Assembly: GCF_042096055.1 (NCBI RefSeq)
Contig: NZ_JBELMH010000043.1
Coordinates: 1 to 28,647 of the forward strand
Length of the DNA stretch: 28,647 nucleotides
Source: Citreimonas sp042096055
GTDB taxonomy: Bacteria > Pseudomonadota > Alphaproteobacteria > Rhodobacterales > Rhodobacteraceae
Direction of reading: 5' to 3'
Part shown: positions 14,547 through 21,876 of the stretch, piece after piece
Numbering within the stretch: the first letter of the stretch is position 1
Layout: each line of letters starts with the position of its first letter
Made by a program: the position numbers and the translations under genes
The notes under the pieces: model-generated
What the model was told of the DNA's origin: nothing
The model's input: the letters and a program-made list of their open reading frames with translations, nothing else
Databases searched by the model: none

Positions 14547-16454
14547 ATGGCAAGCACGCACGCGCTGATGCAGGCCGGGCTGAACCTGATCCAGCAGGCC
14601 ATCTCGATCTACGACAGCGACCTGCGGCTGGCGGCCTGCAACGCCCGCTTCGCCGAGCTGTTCGACCTGCCCGCCGCCCTCACCCGCCCCGGCGCGCGCT
14701 TCCGCGACACGGTGCGTCACCTGGCCGAGCGCGGCGAATACGGCCCCGTCGACGACCTTGAATCGTTCGTCGACACAAGGGTCGAACAGGCCCGCGCGTT
14801 CGAGCCGCATTACATGGAGCGTCCCCGCGCCAACGGCCGTTTCATCAGCGTCGAGGGCGCGCCGCTGCCGCAGGGCGGCTGGGTCACGGTCTATACCGAC
14901 ATCACGGCGGTGAAGGCGCAGGAAAGCCTGCTGCGCACCCGGTCCGAACTGTTGTCGGACGAGGTGCTGAAACGCTCGGAACAGCTGTCGCAGACCAACC
15001 GCGAACTCGCCGCCACGATCACCGCGCTGGAAGAGGCCCGCCGCGAGCTGACCGAGATCGAGGCCCGCACCCGCACCACGACCGAGATGATGCCCGCCCA
15101 CATCGCCCGCCTCGACGCGGCCGGGCGCTACACGTTCTCCAACAAGCGGCTGTCCTCGGTCCTGCCGGGGCGGCCGTCGGACATCCTGGGCATGACGATG
15201 GAAGAGGCGCTGGGTCCGCAGGCCTACGCCCGCGTGGCGCCGCACCTTCAGGCCGCCTACGAGGGCCGCCAAAGCACGTTCGAATTCACCGACGAGGTCT
15301 CCTCGCGCCGCATCCGGGGCGTGTTCACGCCCGACCCGCTGGAACGCGGCGTCTACATCCTCAGCCAGGACGTGACCGAGGAGACGCAGGCCCGCGCCGC
15401 GTTGCAACAGACGCGCCGGCGCGAACTGGCGGCACAGCTGACCAGCGGCCTCGCACACGATTTCTCGAACCTGCTGACGATCATCATGGGCATGCAGTCC
15501 AAGCTCGCCCGCCTCGACCTGCCGCCCGAGGCCGATCCGCTGGTCGCCGCCACCATGCAGGCGGCGCGACGCGGCGGCACGCTGCTGTCGCGCATCGCGG
15601 GCGTGACCAGCCACCGCGCCTGGCGTCCCGAACCCGTCGTCCCGGCCGAGCTTCTGGACGAGCTCGCCACGCTCGCCGGCCCGTCGCTGCCCGCGTCGAT
15701 CACGCTCGACGTCACTTGCACGGTGCGCGACGCGCTGATGCTGGATGCGGGGCTGTTGCAGGATTCGCTGCTCAACCTCGTGCTCAACGCCCGCGACGCC
15801 TGCGGCCGGCACGGCCGCATCGTCATTGACGCGGTGGAACGACAGGGCGTGTGGTTCGAGATCACCGTCGCCGACACCGGCCCCGGCTTCACCGCCGAGG
15901 CGCTCGCGCGCGGGCGCGATCCGTTCTTCACCACCAAGGGCGGCGAGGGCTCGGGCCTCGGCCTCGCGATGGTCTACGACATGACCAAGCTTGCCGGCGG
16001 CGACCTGCGGCTGGCCAACACCGACGCGGGCGCGCAGGTGACGCTGCGCCTGCCGCTGCGCCGGGCAGAGGCGGTGGCGCGCGCCGGCCTCGTCCTGCTG
16101 GTCGAGGACGCGCCCGAACTACGCGAAAGCGTGCGCGAGATGCTGACCGGCATGGGCTTTTCCGTGGTCGAGGCCAGTTCCGTCGCCGAGGCGATCCTGC
16201 TGGCCGAGGGTCTGCCCGACATCGCGCTGGTCCTGTCGGACATCGCGCTCGAGGGCGACCGGCCCGGCGCCGCCCTGCCCGACCTGCTGCCGGGCCACGA
16301 CGTGCGGCTGATGACCTCGCTGCCGCCCGGCGACGCGCTGCGCCGGCAGGCACAGGCCGCCGCCCCGGTGATCGCCAAGCCGTTCTCGGCCGAGGATCTC
16401 GCGCGCTTCCTCGGGGTCGGCGCGGCCGAGGCGCCCGGCGCGGCCAGAGCCTGA
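14547..16454 (+). CDS. Soluble PAS-domain hybrid sensor histidine kinase
   Basis: A 635-residue kinase with no membrane segment or signal peptide, hence a cytoplasmic sensor. An N-terminal PAS-fold domain (about 8-122) is followed by a coiled coil (125-178) and a second PAS domain (about 180-280). The H-box LAHDFSNLL places the phospho-accepting histidine at 304. The ATPase domain shows N-box NLVLNARDA (410-418), DTGPGF (443-448) and GEGSGLGLAM (466-475). A C-terminal receiver domain (about 514-622) has the acidic pair E520/D521, phospho-accepting D565 and K611. The ribosome binding site AAGGAGG lies seven bases before ATG 14547. The response regulator gene follows 46 bases later. The ligand of the PAS domains is unknown. 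Confidence 0.93.
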   Translation: MASTHALMQAGLNLIQQAISIYDSDLRLAACNARFAELFDLPAALTRPGARFRDTVRHLAERGEYGPVDDLESFVDTRVEQARAFEPHYMERPRANGRFISVEGAPLPQGGWVTVYTDITAVKAQESLLRTRSELLSDEVLKRSEQLSQTNRELAATITALEEARRELTEIEARTRTTTEMMPAHIARLDAAGRYTFSNKRLSSVLPGRPSDILGMTMEEALGPQAYARVAPHLQAAYEGRQSTFEFTDEVSSRRIRGVFTPDPLERGVYILSQDVTEETQARAALQQTRRRELAAQLTSGLAHDFSNLLTIIMGMQSKLARLDLPPEADPLVAATMQAARRGGTLLSRIAGVTSHRAWRPEPVVPAELLDELATLAGPSLPASITLDVTCTVRDALMLDAGLLQDSLLNLVLNARDACGRHGRIVIDAVERQGVWFEITVADTGPGFTAEALARGRDPFFTTKGGEGSGLGLAMVYDMTKLAGGDLRLANTDAGAQVTLRLPLRRAEAVARAGLVLLVEDAPELRESVREMLTGMGFSVVEASSVAEAILLAEGLPDIALVLSDIALEGDRPGAALPDLLPGHDVRLMTSLPPGDALRRQAQAAAPVIAKPFSAEDLARFLGVGAAEAPGAARA

Positions 16455-16500
16455 CGCCCGCCCGCTTCCCCGCCCCCGCGCAATGCGCTAAGCCCGATGC

Positions 16501-17199
16501 ATGAGCGCGCTTGTCTCCATCCTCGACGACGAACCGGCGATCCGGTCGATGCTGGCCGACGCGCTGGCCGAGGCCGGCTTCCGCACCATGACCTTCGGCC
16601 GCGCCACGGAATTCGAGGCCGCGCTGCGCAAGACCGTGCCGGACGTGTGCCTCGTCGACCTCGGCCTGCCCGACCGCGACGGGCTGAGCCTGGTGCACCG
16701 CCTCGCGCTGGAAAAGGGCGCCACGGTCATCATCATCTCGGGGCGCGCGCAGGTGCAGGACCGCGTGACCGGGCTGGAACTGGGCGCCGACGACTACATC
16801 ATCAAGCCGTTCGACCCCGCCGAGGTCGTAGCCCGCATCCGCGCGCGCCTGCGCACCCAGGCCCGCCCGCAAAGCCACGGCGACCTTGCGCGCTTCAACG
16901 GCTGGACCGCGCATTTCGACCGCTACGCGCTGGTCGACGACGCCGGGTGCGAGACGCCCTTCAGCCACGCCGAGGGCGCCGTGCTGCGGCTGTTCCTCGA
17001 AAGCCCGAAGCGCCTGATCACCCGCGCGCACATGCAGGAATCGCTCGGCGGCGGCGCCGGCGACAGCTTCGACCGGGCGATGGACGTGCGGATCTCGCGC
17101 CTGCGCACCAAGCTGCGCGAGGACCCCAAGAACCCGCGCCTGATCAAGACGATCTACGGCGCGGGGTACATCTTCCTGGGCGATGTCGCCTGGGAGTGA
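16501..17199 (+). CDS. OmpR/PhoB-type DNA-binding response regulator
   Basis: A 232-residue two-domain transcription factor. The receiver domain (1-118) has acidic D9/D10, phospho-accepting D53 in VCLVDLGLPDRDG, S80 at the switch position and K102 in IIKPFDP. The C-terminal winged helix (about 130-228) shows the recognition-helix region DVRISRLRTKLRED and the family ending IKTIYGAGYIF. Its position 46 bases behind the hybrid kinase makes it the likely phosphorylation partner. An ATG at 16497 is in another frame; 16501 is used although no good ribosome binding site is visible. The regulated genes are unknown; neighbouring metabolic genes are candidates. Confidence 0.92.
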   Translation: MSALVSILDDEPAIRSMLADALAEAGFRTMTFGRATEFEAALRKTVPDVCLVDLGLPDRDGLSLVHRLALEKGATVIIISGRAQVQDRVTGLELGADDYIIKPFDPAEVVARIRARLRTQARPQSHGDLARFNGWTAHFDRYALVDDAGCETPFSHAEGAVLRLFLESPKRLITRAHMQESLGGGAGDSFDRAMDVRISRLRTKLREDPKNPRLIKTIYGAGYIFLGDVAWE

Positions 17200-17207
17200 G
17201 GGCGCGT

Positions 17208-17265
17208 GGGGCTCTGCCCCCGGCCCGTTCCGGGCCTCCCCCGGGATATTTGGGGACCAAAGAAG
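17208..17265. repeat. Intergenic hairpin element resembling a Rhodobacterales repeat
   Basis: Between two converging genes lie GGGGC-TCT-GCCCC (17208-17220), GGCCCG-TTC-CGGGCC (17222-17236) and a TCCCC...GGGGA pair around GGGATATTTGGGGACC, followed by AAAGAAG (17259-17265). Stacked hairpins plus a conserved-looking ATATTTGGGGACCAAAGAAG tail resemble an extragenic element I remember recurring in Rhodobacterales genomes. It probably also terminates both transcripts. Confidence 0.5.
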
Positions 17266-17277
17266 CCTTTGTGCGTC

Positions 17278-18492
17278 CTAGGGCGCGGCGGCGGCCGCGG
17301 CGCGGGCGAGCGCCTGCAGGCCGGTGACGATGTCGTCCTCGGCGGTGTCTTCCTCGAAGGCGTGGCTGATGCCGCCGATCGAGGGCACGAACAGCATCGC
17401 CGCCGGCATCAGGCTGCCGACGTTGCTGGCGTCGTGCAGCGCGCCCGACGGCATCTCGCGCCACTGTCCCGGCGCCGTCGCCTCGGCCGCGTCGCGCAGG
17501 GCGGCGCGCAGGCCCTCGTCCATCGCGACCGGCTCGATCCCCAGCATCGGGCCGAATTCGACATTCAGCCCGCGCGTCTCGGCGATCTCGGCGGCGGTTT
17601 CGCGGATGATCGCCTCCATCCGCTTCAGCCGGTCCGGATCGCGGTCGCGCCACTGCATCGAGAACCGCGCGCGCCCCGGCACGATGCTGGACGCGTCCGG
17701 GTGCAGCGCGACGTGGCCGATCGTCCAGACCGTCGCGGGGGTGACCACGTTGGCGAAACGCTCGTTCAGCGCGGCGTTGAACGCCGCCAGCGCCTGGAAC
17801 GCGTCGCGGCGCAGGTGCATCGGCGTCGTGCCGGCGTGGTTCTGCTGGCCGTGGAAGGTGACCGCCATGTCGCGGATGCCGACGATCGCCTCGACCACCC
17901 CCAGCGCCTGCCCCGCGCCGTCCAGCACCGGGCCCTGCTCGATATGCATCTCGAGGAAGCCGGTGAAGCGCGCGGGATCCACCGGGCCGCCCAGACGGTC
18001 GCCCATCGCGGCGCGCGCGTCGCCCAGCGTGATGCCGGCATGATCCGTCAGCGCGTCGGCCTCGGCCTGCGTCAGCAGCCCCGACCACGCCGCGCTGCCG
18101 GTGGTGACGCCGAAGCGTCCCTCCTCGTCCTGGAACGACACGCAGGACACCGCCGGCCCGCCCGCCTCGCGCGCCGCGCGGGCGATTTCCAGCCCCGCGA
18201 CCGCCCCCAGCGCGCCGTCGAGCCAGCCGCCCTCGGGCTGCGTGTCGGTGTGCGAGCCCACCAGAAGCGAGCGCCCCTCGGCCAGGCCGAACAGGTTGCC
18301 CATCGGGTCGAACCGCGGCTGAAGCCCGGCGTCGCCGATGCGGGCGGCGAACCAGTCGCGGGCCTCGATCTCGGCGGGGGTGTAGGCGGGGCGCACCACG
18401 CCCGTGCCCACGCCCGACGCGCCGATCGCGCGCAACGCGTGCAGGTCGGCCAGGAAACGCTCGGGGTTCACTTGGATCGTCGGGGCTGTCAT
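17278..18492 (-). CDS. M20-family amidase, N-carbamoyl-L-amino-acid hydrolase/allantoate amidohydrolase type
   Basis: A 404-residue cytoplasmic dinuclear metallohydrolase that splits N-carbamoyl or ureido groups from amino or ureido acids. Metal-site candidates are H81 (GSHTDT), D92 (WLDGALG), the DEEG acid pair at 123-124, H183 (EMHIEQG) and H353 (SGALHDA). The lid/dimerisation domain (about 207-320) contains the GQQNHAGTTPM signature. EMHIEQGPVLD and GISHAFEEDT place it in the hydantoinase/carbamoylase family rather than among peptidases. ATG 18492 has GAAGG upstream; the open frame continues to 18579 without a better start. It is divergent from an aminotransferase gene. No hydantoinase or allantoinase lies nearby, so the substrate stays open (carbamoyl amino acid, ureidopropionate or allantoate). 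Confidence 0.88.
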   Translation of the reverse strand: MTAPTIQVNPERFLADLHALRAIGASGVGTGVVRPAYTPAEIEARDWFAARIGDAGLQPRFDPMGNLFGLAEGRSLLVGSHTDTQPEGGWLDGALGAVAGLEIARAAREAGGPAVSCVSFQDEEGRFGVTTGSAAWSGLLTQAEADALTDHAGITLGDARAAMGDRLGGPVDPARFTGFLEMHIEQGPVLDGAGQALGVVEAIVGIRDMAVTFHGQQNHAGTTPMHLRRDAFQALAAFNAALNERFANVVTPATVWTIGHVALHPDASSIVPGRARFSMQWRDRDPDRLKRMEAIIRETAAEIAETRGLNVEFGPMLGIEPVAMDEGLRAALRDAAEATAPGQWREMPSGALHDASNVGSLMPAAMLFVPSIGGISHAFEEDTAEDDIVTGLQALARAAAAAAP

Positions 18493-18496
18493 GCCC

Positions 18497-18550
18497 GGAC
18501 CTTCGCGCATAGCCGCGCCACCCGCAAGCCGCCCGGTCTGGACCTTCGCG
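18497..18550. repeat. Pair of 11-base direct repeats in a divergent promoter region
   Basis: GGACCTTCGCG occurs at 18497-18507 and 18540-18550, 43 bases apart (about four helical turns), within the 101-base gap between the divergent amidase and aminotransferase genes. The left copy overlaps the amidase ribosome binding site. Shared regulator binding is possible, but chance in GC-rich DNA is not excluded. Confidence 0.4.
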
Positions 18551-18593
18551 GCGCGCGCGCCTAGCGTGCCGACCGACACGGGAAGGGGAAGAC

Positions 18594-19460
18594 ATGGCCA
18601 CCGGACGCAACATCCGCACCTATTTCGACGGCACCTGGCACGACGGCGACGCGATGGTCATGCGCGCCAGCGACCACGGCGCCTGGCTGGGGTCGAGCGT
18701 GTTCGACGGGGCGCGCCACGTGGACGGCGTCGCGCCCGACCTGCGCGCCCATTGCGACCGGGTGAACCGCAGCGCCCGAGCGCTGATGCTGAACCCCACC
18801 GTGCCGACCGACGACATGGTCGCGATCGTGCGCGAAGGCCTCGCCGCCTACCCGAAGGAAACGCCGCTGTATATCCGGCCCATGTACTGGGCCATCGACG
18901 GCGACGCGGCGGTCATCGCGCCCTCGGCCGAGCGCACGGGTTTCGCCATCGCGCTCGAGGAAATTCCGATGCCCGCGCCCGACGCCACGGTCACGCTGGG
19001 GCGCACCCGCTTCCGCCGCCCCGTGCTCGAGGACGCGGTGGTCGACGCCAAGGCGGGCTGTCTCTACCCCAACAACGCGCGCATGCTGATCGACGTTCGC
19101 CGGCGGGGCTTCGGCAACGCGCTGGTGGCCGACGCGATGGGCAACGTCGCGGAATCCGCCACCTCGAACGTGTTCATGGTGCGCGACGGCACCGTCTTCA
19201 CGCCGATCCCCAACGGCACGTTCCTCGCCGGTATCACCCGCGCGCGCCACATCGCCAACCTGCGCGCCGACGGGGTCGAGGTGGTCGAGACCGTGCTGTC
19301 CTTCGCCGATTTCTACACCGCGGACGAGGTCTTCCTCACCGGCAACCTGACCAAGGTCACGCCCGTGACGGGGTTCGAGGACACGTCCTACCAGGTCGGC
19401 CCGGTGACCCGCCGCGCGCGCGAGCTCTACTGGGACTGGGCGCATTCCGGCAACGCCTGA
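18594..19460 (+). CDS. Branched-chain amino acid aminotransferase-like PLP enzyme (class IV)
   Basis: A 288-residue fold-type IV aminotransferase. The PLP-binding lysine is K153 in VVDAKAGCLYPNNARM. NVAESATSNVF (184-194) supplies the conserved glutamate (E187) and phosphate-binding residues, and FLTGNLTKVTPV is the C-terminal family signature. The N-terminal YFDGTWHDGDAMV is typical of class IV enzymes. GGAAGGGG upstream of ATG 18594 supports the start. Members of this family include IlvE, D-amino acid transaminases and (R)-selective amine transaminases, and the sequence alone does not fix the choice. Divergent pairing with an N-carbamoyl-amino-acid hydrolase suggests amino acid interconversion or scavenging. 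Confidence 0.88.
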   Translation: MATGRNIRTYFDGTWHDGDAMVMRASDHGAWLGSSVFDGARHVDGVAPDLRAHCDRVNRSARALMLNPTVPTDDMVAIVREGLAAYPKETPLYIRPMYWAIDGDAAVIAPSAERTGFAIALEEIPMPAPDATVTLGRTRFRRPVLEDAVVDAKAGCLYPNNARMLIDVRRRGFGNALVADAMGNVAESATSNVFMVRDGTVFTPIPNGTFLAGITRARHIANLRADGVEVVETVLSFADFYTADEVFLTGNLTKVTPVTGFEDTSYQVGPVTRRARELYWDWAHSGNA

Positions 19461-19541
19461 ACCGCGCGCCACGCCACGCCCCCGCGCTTGCCAGCGCGCG
19501 GCCGGCGCGCCATGCTGTGCGCGGGGACGGGGAGAGTGACG

Positions 19542-19997
19542 ATGCGCAAGTTTCTGGTGGTGCTGGACGACAGCCGCGAATGTCTCAACGCCATGCGCTT
19601 CGCCGCCATGCGCGCCAACAAGACCGGCGGCGGCGTGGCCGTGCTGTCGGTGATCCCCCCGGACGAGTTCAACCACTGGATCGGCGTCGGCGAGGTGATG
19701 CGCGAGGAAGCGCGCGAACGCATCCAGTCGCATTTCGAGGTCTACGCCAAGTGGATGCGCGACCGCCAGAACGTGAACCCCGAGCTGGTGATCCGCGAGG
19801 GCGAGCAGGTGCCGCAGATCGTGGCGCACCTGCGCGAGGACCCCGAGATCGGCGTGCTGGTCCTGGGCGCCGCGGCCGAGGGCAAGGGCCCCGGGCCGCT
19901 GGTCTCGCAGCTGACCAAGTCCGCGGGCACGCTGCCCGTGCCGATCACCATCGTGCCGGGCGACCTGTCGAAGGAGCGGCTCGAGGCGATCACCTGA
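19542..19997 (+). CDS. Universal stress protein (UspA family)
   Basis: A 151-residue single-domain Usp. The first strand FLVVLDDSRECLNAM carries the early aspartate, and LVLGAAAEGKGPGPLVSQL with PVPITIVPG matches the nucleotide-binding loop region (G-x2-G-x9-G-type) of ATP-binding Usps, although the loop is not a perfect match. The start ATG 19542 follows GGAGAG; an in-frame ATG at 19488 lacks a site. It lies 81 bases after the aminotransferase gene and before the nfuA operator, so it probably ends the upstream unit. Its physiological role cannot be told from sequence. Confidence 0.88.
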   Translation: MRKFLVVLDDSRECLNAMRFAAMRANKTGGGVAVLSVIPPDEFNHWIGVGEVMREEARERIQSHFEVYAKWMRDRQNVNPELVIREGEQVPQIVAHLREDPEIGVLVLGAAAEGKGPGPLVSQLTKSAGTLPVPITIVPGDLSKERLEAIT

Positions 19998-20004
19998 GCC
20001 GCTT

Positions 20005-20021
20005 TTTAGAACCGTTCCAAA
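20005..20021. promoter_or_regulatory. 17-bp near-palindrome upstream of nfuA, candidate IscR-type iron-responsive operator
   Basis: TTTAGAACCGTTCCAAA is symmetrical about base 20013 with one mismatched pair: the half sites are TTTAGAAC and GTTCCAAA. It ends two bases before the -35 box of nfuA. The layout (TTTnGAAC-N-GTTCnAAA) resembles what I remember as the Iron-Rhodo-box attributed to an IscR-type regulator in Rhodobacterales. The placement before an Fe-S carrier gene fits that reading. Confidence 0.6.
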
Positions 20022-20023
20022 CC

Positions 20024-20054
20024 TTGACGCCGCCCCGTGGCGGGCGCATATAAG
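20024..20054 (+). promoter_or_regulatory. Sigma-70-type promoter of the nfuA operon
   Basis: TTGACG (20024-20029) and CATATA (20047-20052) are 17 bases apart; TATAAG at 20049-20054 is an alternative -10 with a 19-base spacer. Transcription would start near 20060, about 20 bases before the nfuA ATG. Confidence 0.65.
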
Positions 20055-20079
20055 GGACAAGCCAAAAGGACCGTCCGCC

Positions 20080-20643
20080 ATGTTCATCCAGACCGAATCC
20101 ACGCCGAACCCGGCGACCCTGAAATTCCTGCCCGGCCAGTCCGTGCTCGATATGGGCACCGCCGACTTCCCCGCCCCCGAGGCGGCCGAGGCCTCGCCGC
20201 TGGCGCAGCGCCTGTTCGCGGTCGAGGGCGTGACCGGGGTGTTCTTCGGCACCGACTTCGTCACCGTGACGAAGGCCGACGGCACCGACTGGGATCACCT
20301 GAAACCGGCGATTCTCGGCGCGATCATGGAGCATTTCCAGTCCGGCCAGCCGGTGATGAGCGACGGCGCCACCCAGGGCGGCGGCCATGCCGAGCATACC
20401 GGCGAGGACGGCGAGATCGTCGGCCAGATCAAGGAACTGCTCGACAGCCGGGTCCGCCCGGCCGTGGCGCAGGACGGCGGCGACATCACCTTCCACGGGT
20501 TCGAGCGCGGTGTCGTCTACCTGCACATGCAGGGGGCATGCGCGGGCTGCCCGTCCTCGACCCTGACGCTCAAGATGGGGATCGAGAACCTGCTGCGCCA
20601 CTACATCCCCGAGGTCACCGAGGTGCGCCCGGTCGCCGTCTGA
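20080..20643 (+). CDS. nfuA: Fe-S cluster carrier protein NfuA
   Basis: A 187-residue cytoplasmic scaffold/carrier that passes [4Fe-4S] clusters to client enzymes. The N-terminal Nfu_N domain (about 1-88) starts MFIQTESTPNPATLKF, the standard opening. The C-terminal NifU-like domain (about 112-183) has the cluster-binding pair C154 and C157 in GACAGCPSS. Length and layout match alphaproteobacterial NfuA. AAAAGGA lies nine bases before ATG 20080. It is the first gene of an operon with tsaB (13-base gap) and rimI, and it is preceded by a clear promoter and a palindromic operator candidate, so Fe-S or iron control is likely. Confidence 0.95.
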   Translation: MFIQTESTPNPATLKFLPGQSVLDMGTADFPAPEAAEASPLAQRLFAVEGVTGVFFGTDFVTVTKADGTDWDHLKPAILGAIMEHFQSGQPVMSDGATQGGGHAEHTGEDGEIVGQIKELLDSRVRPAVAQDGGDITFHGFERGVVYLHMQGACAGCPSSTLTLKMGIENLLRHYIPEVTEVRPVAV

Positions 20644-20656
20644 TCGTCCAGTCCGG

Positions 20657-21244
20657 ATGAGCATGACGATCCTCGCCTTCGACACATCGGCCGCGCATTG
20701 CGCGGCCGCTTTGCTGTCCGGCGAGACCGTGCTGGCGTCCCGGGCCGAGTCCATGACGCGCGGCCAGGCCGAGCGTCTGTTCCCCCTCTGCGAGGAACTG
20801 CTGGCCGAGGCCGGCCTGCGCTGGTCCGATCTCGACCGCATCGGCGTCGGCACCGGCCCCGGCAACTTCACCGGCATCCGCATCGCGGTCTCGGCGGCGC
20901 GCGGTCTTGCGCTGGGTCTGGGCGTCCCGGCGATCGGCGTCAGCACCTTCGACGCGATCTTCGCCGGCGGGATGGACGCGGGCGACCGCGGCATAATGGC
21001 CGCCGTGCCCGCCCCGCGCGGGCTGCTCCACGTGCAGGACGCGCCCGGCGCCGAGATCCGCACCGTCGAGGCAGCAGACGCGCCCGGGGCCGCCTTTCCG
21101 CCCGAGCCGGAGGCGCTGGCGATCCGCATCGCCCGCATCGCCGCGTCGCGCGCGCCCGGTGCGGCCCCCGCGCCGGTCTACGTTCGCCCCGCCGACGCGG
21201 CGCTGGCGCGCGACGCTCCGCCGATCATCCTCGATGAGCCCTGA
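20657..21244 (+). CDS. tsaB: tRNA N6-threonylcarbamoyladenosine synthesis protein TsaB
   Basis: A 195-residue ASKHA-fold protein that partners TsaD and TsaE to install t6A37 in ANN-decoding tRNAs. LAFDTSAAHCAAAL at the start and GVGTGPGNFTGIRIAVSAARGLALG (64-88) are the diagnostic segments. The C-terminal lobe is short compared with the roughly 230 residues of E. coli TsaB. The 13-base spacing from nfuA and the 11-base overlap with rimI imply a single transcript. A start two codons later (ATG 20663) is possible. Confidence 0.93.
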   Translation: MSMTILAFDTSAAHCAAALLSGETVLASRAESMTRGQAERLFPLCEELLAEAGLRWSDLDRIGVGTGPGNFTGIRIAVSAARGLALGLGVPAIGVSTFDAIFAGGMDAGDRGIMAAVPAPRGLLHVQDAPGAEIRTVEAADAPGAAFPPEPEALAIRIARIAASRAPGAAPAPVYVRPADAALARDAPPIILDEP

Positions 21245-21659
21245 GGCCACGGCGCAGGCGCTCGCCGCGCTGTCGGCCCGCGCCTACCGCCACATGCGCC
21301 CCTGGACCGCCCGCGCCTTCGCCGACACGCTGGCCGCGCCCGCCAGCCTGCTGGTCGCCACCGATCACGCCTTCGTCCTGGGCCGCGTGATCGCGGACGA
21401 GGCCGAGATCCTCGCGCTGGCGACCGATCCCGACCACCAGCGCCGGGGCGCCGCGCGCACCGTGCTCGAGACGTTCGAGACCCGCGCGCAAGACCGCGGC
21501 GCCACCCGCGTCTTTCTGGAAGTCGCCGCCGCCAACGCTCCCGCCCGCACCTTCTACGCCGCGCGCGGCTATGCCGAGGCCGGGCGCCGGCGCGCCTATT
21601 ACCGCCTGGACGACGGCACCACCGACGACGCGCTGATCCTCGCCCGCGCCCTGCCCTGA
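21234..21659 (+). CDS. rimI: Ribosomal protein S18-alanine N-acetyltransferase-like GNAT protein
   Basis: A 141-residue GNAT acetyltransferase. Motif A (EILALATDPDHQRRGAARTV, about 58-77) includes the acetyl-CoA pyrophosphate loop QRRGAA; motif B appears in FLEVAAANAPARTFYAARGY (about 94-113) with its AR.FY..RGY signature. RimI acetylates the N-terminal alanine of ribosomal protein bS18. The frequent tsaB-rimI adjacency in bacteria supports the symbol. ATG 21234 lies inside the end of tsaB (11-base overlap); the open frame extends further upstream without a sensible protein. Other GNAT substrates cannot be excluded. Confidence 0.88.
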   Translation: MSPEATAQALAALSARAYRHMRPWTARAFADTLAAPASLLVATDHAFVLGRVIADEAEILALATDPDHQRRGAARTVLETFETRAQDRGATRVFLEVAAANAPARTFYAARGYAEAGRRRAYYRLDDGTTDDALILARALP

Positions 21660-21788
21660 CGCCGGGCCACCGGCACCCGTCACCGCATTGCACACGCCCC
21701 CGCCCCACGCTGACGCGGGGCCGCGGCGCGCTTCCGCACGTCGGCGCGGCAGCGAGGCCGGCGGACGTGGCGTCGGGTCAGGAATCGG

Positions 21789-21818
21789 TTGACCATCCCT
21801 TGTCCCCACGGCCTAAAT
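21789..21818 (+). promoter_or_regulatory. Putative promoter of the BMP-type importer operon
   Basis: TTGACC (21789-21794) and CTAAAT (21813-21818) are 18 bases apart in an otherwise featureless 217-base gap. The start site would be near 21825, about 50 bases before the binding-protein ATG. No riboswitch-like fold was recognised in the leader. Confidence 0.5.
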
Positions 21819-21876
21819 TGGCGCCACATCACGAGGCGGGCCAACCCCGCCCTGTCCACCCAGGGAGCATCCTTAC

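Noticed and set aside
21825..21876. A purine-type riboswitch in the leader of the BMP importer
   Set aside because: The leader is only about 50 bases long and shows no three-stem purine aptamer pattern.
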